A stretch of 64,000 nt of DNA from Verrucomicrobiota bacterium. GTDB lineage: Bacteria > Verrucomicrobiota > Verrucomicrobiia > Opitutales > UBA2995. Shown here in pieces: positions 49,433 through 58,056 of this stretch. How positions within the stretch are numbered: the stretch's first letter is position 1; every line of letters starts with the position of its first letter. The notes below the pieces were generated by a model, which was not told the origin of the DNA, ran no database searches, and was given only the letters and a program-made list of their open reading frames with translations. The stretch is from assembly GCA_027622555.1 (NCBI GenBank), contig JAQBYJ010000003.1, forward strand, positions 1 through 64,000, read 5' to 3'. Made by a program: the position numbers and the translations under genes.

Positions 49433-51973
49433 ATGAAATGTATTAGCACGGCTCTGCATTCTTCATTCACATTTGTCGTATTTTTGGTCGGCCTGGGGAT
49501 TGTTTCCTCCACCTTCGCCGCGCTCAGTCCCCAAGAGAAGATGGACCTGTTTACGCAGGCGCTCGCTGCTCGGGATTCTGGTGACCTCCATATTGCCAGG
49601 CAAAATCTGGAAATTTTGTCCAAAGACTCTCCGGGTGACCCGCTGGTTGAATCCACCCTCCGTGATGTCAATTCACTCATCGAAAACGAAAATAATACGA
49701 GGAATGGTACGACCGAATCTTTGCCGACCCTAAGTTCCAGCGAAGTGGATGCATTGATGCGTAGCGAAATGGAAAGACAGCGCCAAGCGATCAGCCGCGC
49801 CGAACGTGCATTGATTGAAAGCGAGATGATGGTTCGGGGTGGAAATTACGATCGCGCCTTAGGAGTCATTTATAGTGCGCAACGAGACTTGCCCCAAAAT
49901 GTGAAAACCCAATCTATACGTGGTCGGCTTAACGCCCAAAAGGCGGATGCTCTGTTTAACCAAGCCAATACACTTCTGCGTAATGGACAGCAACAAGCTG
50001 CTTGGGAAAGTCTAACAGCGCTGGCTACCATCGAAGGAAATTCTTCACGTTTCCAGCAATTAAAACAGGCATTTGACCGTGGCGAGGCCTTAAACACCCG
50101 TGTTGAATCTCCCACCTACGCGACAGCGCCAGCTAGCTATAGCGCCGATTCATCATTCCCAGCTTCATCCAGATACCAGGGGACACCACCTGCCCCCGTG
50201 TTTTTCGAAACGATTGGAGTGAATCCCGCGGATGACAATCGTCGAAATTCTCGAATAGAAATGCTTGATGAAGTCTCGGATGCATGGCTGCGCGCTGATT
50301 TAACTGTGCAGTCGGTATCTGGCGGAGAAGAGAATCGGGATCCCTTGTTAATGCTTCAAAAGTTGAATTCAATTATCATACCTACTGTTTCGTTTTCGAA
50401 TATGGAGCTTAGTCGGGTCGTCAATTCGTTGAATGAGCAATCGATGCGTTTTGATACTGGGTTCGGCGAAAATAAGGGGGTAAACATTGTTCTCATTGAT
50501 CCCAGTCGGGCAGATCCGAAGATCAATATATCTCTTCGCAACCTGTCGCTCAAACGAGTATTAGATTTCGTGGTCGATTCCGTGGGATTCCAATATGACG
50601 TGGAGCCTGACGCCGTCGTTATTCGTGCAGGAGAAGGAGGAGCTGCTTCGAATCTTGAAACAGAGTTCTTCCCGATATCTCGCTCCACCTTTATTCGCAT
50701 GACAGGTATCGGAGTAGGTCAGGATGATTCTTCTTCCTCGTCCGATCCGTTCGCACCTCTCGCCTCGGGATTTTCCCAAGGAGGCGTGAATGAAGACACC
50801 GCCCTTCAGGGCTTTCTTCAGCAAGCCGGAGTGGATTTTATAAGCATACCTGGCAGTAGTCTGGCCTATGATGGGTCGTCGATGATTGTTACTCAAACTC
50901 GACGTAATCAAGAGCGAATCAGGAACATTCTAAACCGCTATGATGAGGTACGTCAGGTGGAAATTGAAGCCAAGTTTCTGGAGGTTGCCCAAGGCGATCT
51001 GAGTGAATTGGGGTTGCAATGGTCGGCGATCAGCAGCGATTTGGCTCAAACTGTGGCATCCTCAAATCGCTCTATTGTAAATGCGTTCGACCAAATATCC
51101 AATGGATCGGACATTTTTGTTGATAGGCAATCCATCGCTCAAATTATTCCTCCGCAAATTCCTGGAGAAAATGCGGTTTCCAATTCCTCTTCACCCTTGG
51201 CTGTGACTACGGGAACTTTAGGAGAGTTTGATGTTACCGCTATGCTTCGAGCCTTATCGCAGAAGTCCGGGTCAGATCTTTTAAGTGCACCTAAGGTAAC
51301 AGTACTTTCGGGAGATCTGGCTACGATCAAAGTCGCCCAGGAGTTACTGTATCCGCAGCGCTATAGTGATATCGAACCTGAGGTGGGATCTGGTTCCTCT
51401 CTAACTGGCGGGACTAGTGGTGGATCAGCTGGTGTGGCCATTGCGGCAGGTACTCCTCAAGACTTCACCGTTCGGGATATCGGAGTCGAGCTTACCGTTA
51501 CGCCACGTGTGGAGGAAGATGACTACAGTATAACTCTAGATTTACATCCAAAGGTAACCGAGTTCGATGGATTTGTTGAGTATGGCGGCCCGAGTTTGGC
51601 CATTTCAGGTGGAGTGGAAGTATTAGTTCCATCCGGGTTTTATCAGCCAATTTTCTCAGTAAGAGAGGTACAAACACGGGTGACCATTTGGGATGGTGCA
51701 ACTGTCGTGATGGGCGGGCTCACCCGCGAGGAAGTCAAAGAGGTGAATGACAAAGTACCCTTCTTGGGTGACATCCCCTTACTTGGTCGCTTTTTCCAGT
51801 CGAAGGGAGAATCTACGCAGAAGCGAAGTCTCTTAATCTTTGTAACCGCAAATATGGTTAGCCCGGGAGGCTCTTTGAAGAACCAGCGCGTCGGACCGGT
51901 TGCTCCAGGTTCAGTGTATCAAACCTCTTCTGTGATTTCACCATCTGGTGCGGAATTTCGCACAGAACCCTGA
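49433..51973 (+). CDS. Type IV pilus-like outer-membrane secretin (Amuc_1098 family)
   Basis: The 846-residue protein has a signal peptide (about 1-29), an N-terminal helical/TPR-like part with glutamine-rich coils (30-230), secretin N domains (NSIIIPTVSFSNMELSRVVN, and NISLRNLSLKRVLDFVVDSV near 365), then VEIEAKFLEVAQGDLSELGL. The secretin core shows VTVLSGDLATIKVAQ, GVELTVTPRVEEDDYSITLD and the family ending VPFLGDIPLLGRFF with KRSLLIFVTANM. A Ser/Gly-rich gap (near 645-660) lies within the core. It should form the outer-membrane channel of the pilus-like machine. It ends the operon. Confidence 0.9.
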   Translation: MKCISTALHSSFTFVVFLVGLGIVSSTFAALSPQEKMDLFTQALAARDSGDLHIARQNLEILSKDSPGDPLVESTLRDVNSLIENENNTRNGTTESLPTLSSSEVDALMRSEMERQRQAISRAERALIESEMMVRGGNYDRALGVIYSAQRDLPQNVKTQSIRGRLNAQKADALFNQANTLLRNGQQQAAWESLTALATIEGNSSRFQQLKQAFDRGEALNTRVESPTYATAPASYSADSSFPASSRYQGTPPAPVFFETIGVNPADDNRRNSRIEMLDEVSDAWLRADLTVQSVSGGEENRDPLLMLQKLNSIIIPTVSFSNMELSRVVNSLNEQSMRFDTGFGENKGVNIVLIDPSRADPKINISLRNLSLKRVLDFVVDSVGFQYDVEPDAVVIRAGEGGAASNLETEFFPISRSTFIRMTGIGVGQDDSSSSSDPFAPLASGFSQGGVNEDTALQGFLQQAGVDFISIPGSSLAYDGSSMIVTQTRRNQERIRNILNRYDEVRQVEIEAKFLEVAQGDLSELGLQWSAISSDLAQTVASSNRSIVNAFDQISNGSDIFVDRQSIAQIIPPQIPGENAVSNSSSPLAVTTGTLGEFDVTAMLRALSQKSGSDLLSAPKVTVLSGDLATIKVAQELLYPQRYSDIEPEVGSGSSLTGGTSGGSAGVAIAAGTPQDFTVRDIGVELTVTPRVEEDDYSITLDLHPKVTEFDGFVEYGGPSLAISGGVEVLVPSGFYQPIFSVREVQTRVTIWDGATVVMGGLTREEVKEVNDKVPFLGDIPLLGRFFQSKGESTQKRSLLIFVTANMVSPGGSLKNQRVGPVAPGSVYQTSSVISPSGAEFRTEP

Positions 51974-51974
51974 G

Positions 51975-51992
51975 GGTCCCTAATTTGGGACC
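51975..51992. terminator. Weak hairpin after the secretin gene
   Basis: ggtccc and gggacc form a 6-bp stem around taattt directly after the secretin stop. There is no U-run, so it would be a poor intrinsic terminator, but it is the only hairpin between these convergent genes. Confidence 0.3.
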
Positions 51993-52036
51993 AGAAGATC
52001 TTAACTAAAGTCCCGAAACGACTTTACTCCTCATCG

Positions 52037-52768
52037 TCAGGACTCGTGGGGTCGTATAATGTAACCTACGCCGTGGATCGTTCTGAAGGCTGCCAGTGTG
52101 AGACCGTTCTTGTTGTAGTGATCGCGAATCTTTACGATGTATTGATCGAGTGAACGACTTTTCACGTCGGCGTGGACACCCCAGACACCATGTATCAGTG
52201 CCTTTCGGGTAATAACTTTTCCTTCGTTGGAAACTAGAAAAGCCATAATGCCTAATTCTTTCCGGCCAATTTTTATAACCGTTTCGTTCGGAAATATGAG
52301 CTCCAAGCGCAATGGATTTACAGATGCTCCACAGAATTGAAATGCATCCTGAGAGATTTGTGCATTCTTGGTGATATGATGATCTGCCGCCGTTTCGGTT
52401 CTGCGAAGCACTGCACGGATACGTGCAACCAATTCAGGAAAACTAAAGGGTTTGGTGATGTAATCATCTCCCCCACGAGTAAGCCCTTGAACGATCTGGC
52501 TCTCAGAATCGTAAGCAGTTAAAAATATCGTGGGTACCTTGAGATCTTCGCTCACGAGGTCGTCCAACAAATCGGTCCCGGAGCGGTCAGGCAAATTGAT
52601 GTCCAACAGCATAAGGTTTACATGGTTTCGCTTCAAAAAACGAAATGCAGCGTCAGCTGTGTATGCAACCTGACACACCATGCCGGATGTTTCGAGTTGG
52701 GTGCTAATGAGGGATGCTAGGTCTTTTTGGTCTTCAACAACCAAAATGAGCGGTCTAGGTTCAGCCAT
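52037..52768 (-). CDS. OmpR/PhoB-family response regulator (orphan)
   Basis: The 243-residue protein has a receiver domain (1-120) with the acidic pair in VVEDQKD, the phospho-acceptor Asp56 in LMLLDINLPDRSG, the switch threonine in FLTAYDSE and the lysine in YITKPFSFPEL. A winged-helix DNA-binding domain follows (about 140-243; GRKELGIMAFLVSNEGKVIT, DVKSRSLDQYIVKIRDHYNK). No histidine kinase is nearby, so its input is unknown. It converges on the pilus-like operon and may or may not regulate it. Confidence 0.88.
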   Translation of the reverse strand: MAEPRPLILVVEDQKDLASLISTQLETSGMVCQVAYTADAAFRFLKRNHVNLMLLDINLPDRSGTDLLDDLVSEDLKVPTIFLTAYDSESQIVQGLTRGGDDYITKPFSFPELVARIRAVLRRTETAADHHITKNAQISQDAFQFCGASVNPLRLELIFPNETVIKIGRKELGIMAFLVSNEGKVITRKALIHGVWGVHADVKSRSLDQYIVKIRDHYNKNGLTLAAFRTIHGVGYIIRPHES

Positions 52769-53048
52769 AATAGGATTGGATTTGGGATTTTCAGGTTATT
52801 GGCCTAAAGGGTTATTGGTTGGGAAAGGATGATTTATTGTTTTTTACAATTGGGCTAATAAAGGCGTTTTTTACAAATTTGAAGCCTTGTTTCACAAAAG
52901 AATGAAAGACGATGCGGTAAATTTCAGCCGAAAAACATAATATCCTCGAATCGAAGGAGCCAGGAAAAGGTCCGGTGAGGCGAAAAGATCCTATTATTTT
53001 ATTGTTGAGGCAGAAAATTGTGCAACCAAAGTGCAACAGATAATTTCT

Positions 53049-53927
53049 ATGAAAACGTCACTCATAATGCTCGGGCTACCAAAAGGGAGTCTCGAAGAAT
53101 CCACGATCCAACTTTTTGCGAAGGCTGGGTTTAAGATCTCCATAAGTTCCCGGTCTTATCGGCCAGTTATCAATGACCCTGAGCTTGACGGTCGATTTGT
53201 TCGTGCGCAGGAGATCAGCCGCTATGTTGAGCATGGCTATTTTGATTGTGGCCTGACAGGCCACGATTGGATCATTGAAAATAATGCGGATGTCATCGAA
53301 GTCTGTGACCTTATATATAGTAGGGCGTCACGAAAGAAATCGCGTTGGGTCCTCGCGGTTCCTGAGAATTCCCCGGTTCAGAAAGCAGAAGACCTTGAAG
53401 GCAAATATGTGGCCACCGAAGTTGTAAATATCTGCAGGAAATACTTTGCCGACAAAGGTGTGAACGCTCACGTGGAGTTTTCCTGGGGTGCGACTGAAGT
53501 CAAAGTCCCGGACTTGGTTGATGCGATTGTCGATCTTACGGAAACCGGAAGCTCGCTGGTAGCTAACAATCTGCGGATCGTGGACACTCTCCTTGAAACC
53601 AACACCAAGTTCATTGCTAACAAAGCGAGTTGGGAAGATCCTATCAAACGCAAAAAGATCGAACAGATCAGCATGCTTCTGCAAGCCGCTCTCGAAGCTG
53701 ACAGCAAAGTTGGCCTAAAGTTGAATATACTAAAGTCGAAACAAGATCTTCTTTTGGGAAAACTGCCTGCATTGCGCAACCCAACTATTTCCCAGCTTGC
53801 AGATGAGGACTGGATTGCAATTGAGACCATCATCGAAGAGTCGGTTGTTCGGGAGATTATCCCTGTTCTTAAAGACCTCGGAGCCGAAGGGATTATCGAG
53901 TATCCGCTTAACAAAGTGGTCTACTAA
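53049..53927 (+). CDS. hisG: ATP phosphoribosyltransferase, long form
   Basis: HisG joins ATP and PRPP in the first step of histidine synthesis. The 292-residue protein starts at ATG 53049 ([20 protein letters not shown]); a GTG 18 bp upstream is less likely. [16 protein letters not shown], the PRPP-binding [20 protein letters not shown], and a C-terminal regulatory domain (about 215-292, with [20 protein letters not shown]) identify the long, self-sufficient form that needs no HisZ and is inhibited by histidine. It is 24 bp upstream of aguB, with no other his genes nearby. Confidence 0.93.
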   Translation: MKTSLIMLGLPKGSLEESTIQLFAKAGFKISISSRSYRPVINDPELDGRFVRAQEISRYVEHGYFDCGLTGHDWIIENNADVIEVCDLIYSRASRKKSRWVLAVPENSPVQKAEDLEGKYVATEVVNICRKYFADKGVNAHVEFSWGATEVKVPDLVDAIVDLTETGSSLVANNLRIVDTLLETNTKFIANKASWEDPIKRKKIEQISMLLQAALEADSKVGLKLNILKSKQDLLLGKLPALRNPTISQLADEDWIAIETIIEESVVREIIPVLKDLGAEGIIEYPLNKVVY

Positions 53928-53951
53928 GGGCCAGCACCAGAAATTCGGTTT

Positions 53952-54815
53952 ATGCAAGTCACGATAGGACTTATTCAAAAACGTGCCGTCGAAGAACCGG
54001 CAGCGAACCTGCTTAAGGGCGTGGAGTCTGTACGGAAAGCAGCATCTCAAGGAGCGCAGATCATTTGCCTGCAGGAGCTTTTCATGACTCCTTACTTTTG
54101 CCAGAAAGAAAGCCTTGAGAACTTTGATCTTGCTGAATCTATTCCCGGTCCAACTTGCGAGGTGTTTTCGAAATTAGCTGCGGAGCTCGAAGTTGTGATT
54201 ATTGTTTCGCTCTTTGAAAAGCGCGGGAGCGGCGTTTATCACAATACCGCTGTTGTAGTGGATGCGGATGGAGCGGTATTGGGAAAATATCGGAAGATGC
54301 ACATACCAGACGATCCCGGGTTTTCTGAAAAATACTATTTTACTCCTGGTGACCTCGGCTACAGGGCCTGGGATACGCGTTTTGGGAAAATAGGAGTGCT
54401 TATTTGTTGGGATCAATGGTTTCCGGAAGCGGCCCGATTGACCGCTCTGGCCGGAGCTCAAATTTTGTTTTATCCAACCGCTATCGGGTGGTCGTCTGAA
54501 GAGAAAGGCACCGAACTTGGCGACGCACAACGCAATGCATGGGAGGCTGTTCAAAAAGGGCACGGAGTTGCCAATGGCTGTTATATTGCTGCGGTTAATC
54601 GAGTGGGTACAGAAGGGGACTTATATTTTTGGGGATCTTCATTTGTGAGTGATCCCTATGGTCGGTTTCTCAGCCAAGCATCTGAAAATGAAGAAGCTCT
54701 ACTTCTTCAAGTCTGCGACCTGGATGCGCTTGAGGCATTTCGTCGAACATGGCCTTTCTTTCGGGATCGGAGAATTGATTCGTACGAAAATATCCAGCAA
54801 CGCCTGATCGATTAA
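53952..54815 (+). CDS. aguB: N-carbamoylputrescine amidase
   Basis: AguB hydrolyses N-carbamoylputrescine to putrescine, CO2 and ammonia. The 287-residue nitrilase-superfamily protein has the catalytic triad: Glu in CLQELFMTPYF, Lys in KYRKMHIPDDPGF and Cys in GVLICWDQWFPEAARL. The HIPDDPGFSEKYYFTPGD segment and the FYPTAIGW region are specific to this group. It abuts aguA with no gap, which supports the two-step agmatine-to-putrescine route. Confidence 0.93.
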   Translation: MQVTIGLIQKRAVEEPAANLLKGVESVRKAASQGAQIICLQELFMTPYFCQKESLENFDLAESIPGPTCEVFSKLAAELEVVIIVSLFEKRGSGVYHNTAVVVDADGAVLGKYRKMHIPDDPGFSEKYYFTPGDLGYRAWDTRFGKIGVLICWDQWFPEAARLTALAGAQILFYPTAIGWSSEEKGTELGDAQRNAWEAVQKGHGVANGCYIAAVNRVGTEGDLYFWGSSFVSDPYGRFLSQASENEEALLLQVCDLDALEAFRRTWPFFRDRRIDSYENIQQRLID

Positions 54816-55868
54816 ATGAATTCACCGCGAGCGTTGGGCTACCGATTGTCCGCTGAGTGGGAACCGCAAGAAGGCGTTTGGCTTTCTTGGCCCAGTAATC
54901 GGTCTACCTGGCCTGATCACTGGGAGAGTGTTCAAAGAACTTTTGCGGAAATGACACTTCAGTTTTCCCAGCGGGAAACTGTTTTTATCAATATAAACCC
55001 AGACCAAAGAATTTCTGCTGAACGTACACTGACGGAGCTGGAAAATAAAATGGGCCTACATCGTGGAGAGGTGCAGTTTTTCGAACACGAAACGAATGAC
55101 GCATGGGTTCGCGATCATGGGCCTATCTATTTGCGTCATTCTGAAAGCGGGGAACGTCTCATTTGCGATTGGCAATATAACGCTTGGGGAGGGAAATTTC
55201 CGTTTGAAAAAGATAATAAAATACCCCGTCTCATTGCTCAAGCTCAAGGGATCCAGAGATTCGAAGAATCGTTGGTCTTGGAGGGTGGATCTCTCGAAAC
55301 CAATGGCGTCGGAGATTTATTAGTTACAACGGATTGTCTTTTAAACCCAAATCGCAATCCGAACCATTCGCAAACTGAAATTGAACTGGCTCTTATTGAA
55401 GGGCTTGGAGTAACAAAAGTGCATTGGCTAAATGGGTGTATCGAAGGGGACGATACCGATGGACATATTGACAATTTGGCCCGCTTTTTTAATCCCAATG
55501 GATTGCTGGTAGCTTCAGTGCCGAATCCTAACGATGCCAATCACCAATTACTCAGTCGTTTAAACCGCGAGTGCGAAGACATGATTCTTTGCACTGGCAA
55601 ATCTCCAGAAATTATTCCACTTCCTTTGCCCGACCCTGTTTACCACCAAGGGCAGCGGCTTCCCATGAGCTATCTAAATTTTTTCATCGGAAACGGAGCG
55701 GTCTTTACCCCCTCCTACGGCCAGCCTAAAGCGGATGCTGCTGCCATCGACATTTTAGAGAATGCATTCCCTAAACATGAAATCATTCCCATCGATTGTC
55801 AGAACTTAATACTCGAAGGTGGCGCATTGCATTGCCTGACTCAGCAAGTGCCTCAACCGTTTCGTTAG
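54816..55868 (+). CDS. aguA: Agmatine deiminase
   Basis: AguA converts agmatine to N-carbamoylputrescine and ammonia. The 350-residue pentein-fold protein shows EWEPQEGVWLSWPSNRSTWP, the substrate-binding WVRDHGPIYL, EGDDTDGHIDNLARFF and the catalytic cysteine in EGGALHCLTQQVP. Its ATG follows the aguB TAA directly. Both enzymes of the agmatine pathway are thus encoded together; speA is not in the window. The reaction order is opposite to the gene order. Confidence 0.93.
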   Translation: MNSPRALGYRLSAEWEPQEGVWLSWPSNRSTWPDHWESVQRTFAEMTLQFSQRETVFININPDQRISAERTLTELENKMGLHRGEVQFFEHETNDAWVRDHGPIYLRHSESGERLICDWQYNAWGGKFPFEKDNKIPRLIAQAQGIQRFEESLVLEGGSLETNGVGDLLVTTDCLLNPNRNPNHSQTEIELALIEGLGVTKVHWLNGCIEGDDTDGHIDNLARFFNPNGLLVASVPNPNDANHQLLSRLNRECEDMILCTGKSPEIIPLPLPDPVYHQGQRLPMSYLNFFIGNGAVFTPSYGQPKADAAAIDILENAFPKHEIIPIDCQNLILEGGALHCLTQQVPQPFR

Positions 55869-57836
55869 ATGTCGCCCAATCGGAAAAAATCTTCCAGGAA
55901 TTCTTTTAAAGTTCGGTGGGCGAATGGATTGGAAATCTCCGTAGTCGTTTTGTTAATTATTCTTTTTGTTAACCTGTTTTCTTGGCCGAAGGCAATTGTG
56001 GATGAAACGCTCGATGGCAGTTGGCAGGCGATTCTGACCTTTTCAATGGAGAATGGCTACGAGTTTGGAGACGATCTTGTTTTTACTTATGGCCCTTTGG
56101 GCGGACTCTCCTCGTTTTCTTATTCAGGTTATAACCATGCCGGAAAATACGCCTTCGAATTGTTCGCCCGCGTTTGTATGGTTGTTTTTTTCTTTCGATT
56201 TCTTCGGCATTTAAGAACGTATTCGAAAATTGGATGTATTCTCCTATATCTTTTTATCCTTCAATTGCTGCCTAATAACTACGAAACGTTTTTCTTTTTT
56301 GGAATACTCAGCTGGGTTGCAGCGATGTTACATGAGCCAATGAAAAAGAATCGATCTCCCTGGGCATTGTTGTTTCTGGGCGTCGCCTTTTTAGTCTTCT
56401 GCTCTTTGATCAAGTTTACTCTCTTGGTTGCCGGATTATTCTGTTTGGTAATGGTGATTTTCTTTTTCCTTTATCAACGACGGTATGTGGAGGCTATCGT
56501 GTTGGCTGCTACGTATCCGGGTGGCTTTGCTATTTTATGGGTTGTCCTCGGCCAATCCCTCGGGGGGGTGCCTGGGTTTTTGTATGGGTCCTATCAAGTG
56601 GCAAAAGGCTACTCCATGAGCATGCAATTGGCGACTGAACCTCAGTCCATAAAATTCTTTCTCCTGTTCCTTTTCACCGGGGTGGTTCTGTTAAGTATCC
56701 TGGTGAAAGATCAGCTACAAGCTCACAAAAATAAACCTTTCGTTGGAAAGCCCTGGTTCATTCTCACTATTATATACGCCGGTCTATTCTTCATGGTATG
56801 GAAACAGGGGGTGGTTCGTTCAGACGGCCATATTTGGCAGTTCTTTTGTTACGTTCCGTTGGCTGGTTGGTTTCTTTATCCGATCCTTAAACAAAAAAGC
56901 TCCCTTTTGATGTTCGATGTCACCATATTGCTTCAGTCCGTGGTAATGATTGCTGCATTGGCGACTTATTACCCCAATGTATTTTTGGATAGTCCGAAAA
57001 AATTCTGGGATAATACTCGATACGGAATCAATGGCTTGCTGAAGCCGAGTGGGATGCTCAATGAGCTTGCCGCTAAACTTGATTCAAAAGGAAAGGCTTT
57101 GTTTGAACAATATCCACTTCTCCAGCAGGTCGGTGACAGGTCGGTTGACGTTGTTGGACATGGTCAAGGCCTGGCGATCATTCCGGGATTGAACTACAAA
57201 CCCCGACCGGTGTTTCAGGATTATGTGGCGAACAATGCCTACCTTCAAAAAATAAATGAGGCCTACTGGGAATCGGCGAATACGCCGGATGTTGTTATCC
57301 AGGCATTGGATGCGATTGATGGCAATTCGCCGGCTCATGCCGACAGTCAGACCAAGTTGCACCTGCTCTCTCATTACACCCTTGAGGCAGAAGATGGGAA
57401 TTTGGTGTTACTTAAAAGAAAGGAAATTCCATCCAGACTTGTTCGAGGAGAGGAGGTTCGTTACTCGCTTAAGCAAAGTGAACAGACGATGATTGATAAT
57501 CCAAAGGGCCAATTTCTACTTGGTCGTATTGAAATGCCATTAAATATGCTGGGCAGACTTCGAGCGTTTTTCTACAAACCTCCCATTGTGCATTTGAATC
57601 TGCTTTTCCCCGATGGCTCTACCCGTGATTACCGTCTGAATCCCTCAACTACTGAGCTGGATTATTTACTGAGTCCTGCTGCGCAATCGGCTCCAGAGTT
57701 ATGGCATTACCGGCGAGGCGCTGCTTTCCCGGAATTGGCAGGCGTTACTCTGCGAGTGGATTCTTTCAATGGATTTTATTTCAAAAAAAATGCGGCTCTA
57801 ATTGTTACCCCGATCGAGTGGGTAAATGAGGAGTAG
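55869..57836 (+). CDS. Polytopic membrane protein, GT-C-like, function unknown
   Basis: The 655-residue protein starts directly after aguA's stop. About ten hydrophobic segments fill residues 22-380. The first extracytoplasmic loop holds DETLDGSWQAILTFSMENGY and DDLVFTYGPLGGLSSF; acidic residues in the first loop followed by such a motif recall GT-C lipid-linked glycosyltransferases. Residues about 400-655 are soluble, with a beta-rich end. No exact family is recognised. Glycan assembly at the outer face of the membrane is a reasonable guess only. It appears to share the hisG-aguBA transcript, though a functional tie is not obvious. Confidence 0.55.
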   Translation: MSPNRKKSSRNSFKVRWANGLEISVVVLLIILFVNLFSWPKAIVDETLDGSWQAILTFSMENGYEFGDDLVFTYGPLGGLSSFSYSGYNHAGKYAFELFARVCMVVFFFRFLRHLRTYSKIGCILLYLFILQLLPNNYETFFFFGILSWVAAMLHEPMKKNRSPWALLFLGVAFLVFCSLIKFTLLVAGLFCLVMVIFFFLYQRRYVEAIVLAATYPGGFAILWVVLGQSLGGVPGFLYGSYQVAKGYSMSMQLATEPQSIKFFLLFLFTGVVLLSILVKDQLQAHKNKPFVGKPWFILTIIYAGLFFMVWKQGVVRSDGHIWQFFCYVPLAGWFLYPILKQKSSLLMFDVTILLQSVVMIAALATYYPNVFLDSPKKFWDNTRYGINGLLKPSGMLNELAAKLDSKGKALFEQYPLLQQVGDRSVDVVGHGQGLAIIPGLNYKPRPVFQDYVANNAYLQKINEAYWESANTPDVVIQALDAIDGNSPAHADSQTKLHLLSHYTLEAEDGNLVLLKRKEIPSRLVRGEEVRYSLKQSEQTMIDNPKGQFLLGRIEMPLNMLGRLRAFFYKPPIVHLNLLFPDGSTRDYRLNPSTTELDYLLSPAAQSAPELWHYRRGAAFPELAGVTLRVDSFNGFYFKKNAALIVTPIEWVNEE

Positions 57837-58056
57837 ACTTTGGGGTACGGGTTCAGGATGTGGTGCCTAGCGTCTGGTTTTTTACACGACCGACAATTCC
57901 CAAAATTATCCTTGAATTCAAGGGTTTGACTGGCATTCTGATGCTCTTTTCGTCCCAGTCCACCTCGCGGTGCGCCCTGGATTAATCTATAAATCGTTAA
58001 CAATTAACCAATTAGGGCACTCCTGAAGTTCAGGAAATGACCCAGGACCGCTTATT

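Noticed and set aside
57910-57923. 14-bp palindrome ccttgaattcaagg upstream of rpsA as an operator
   Set aside because: It is short and no regulator is adjacent, and one such palindrome in a long window is not surprising. It is mentioned in the rpsA entry only.
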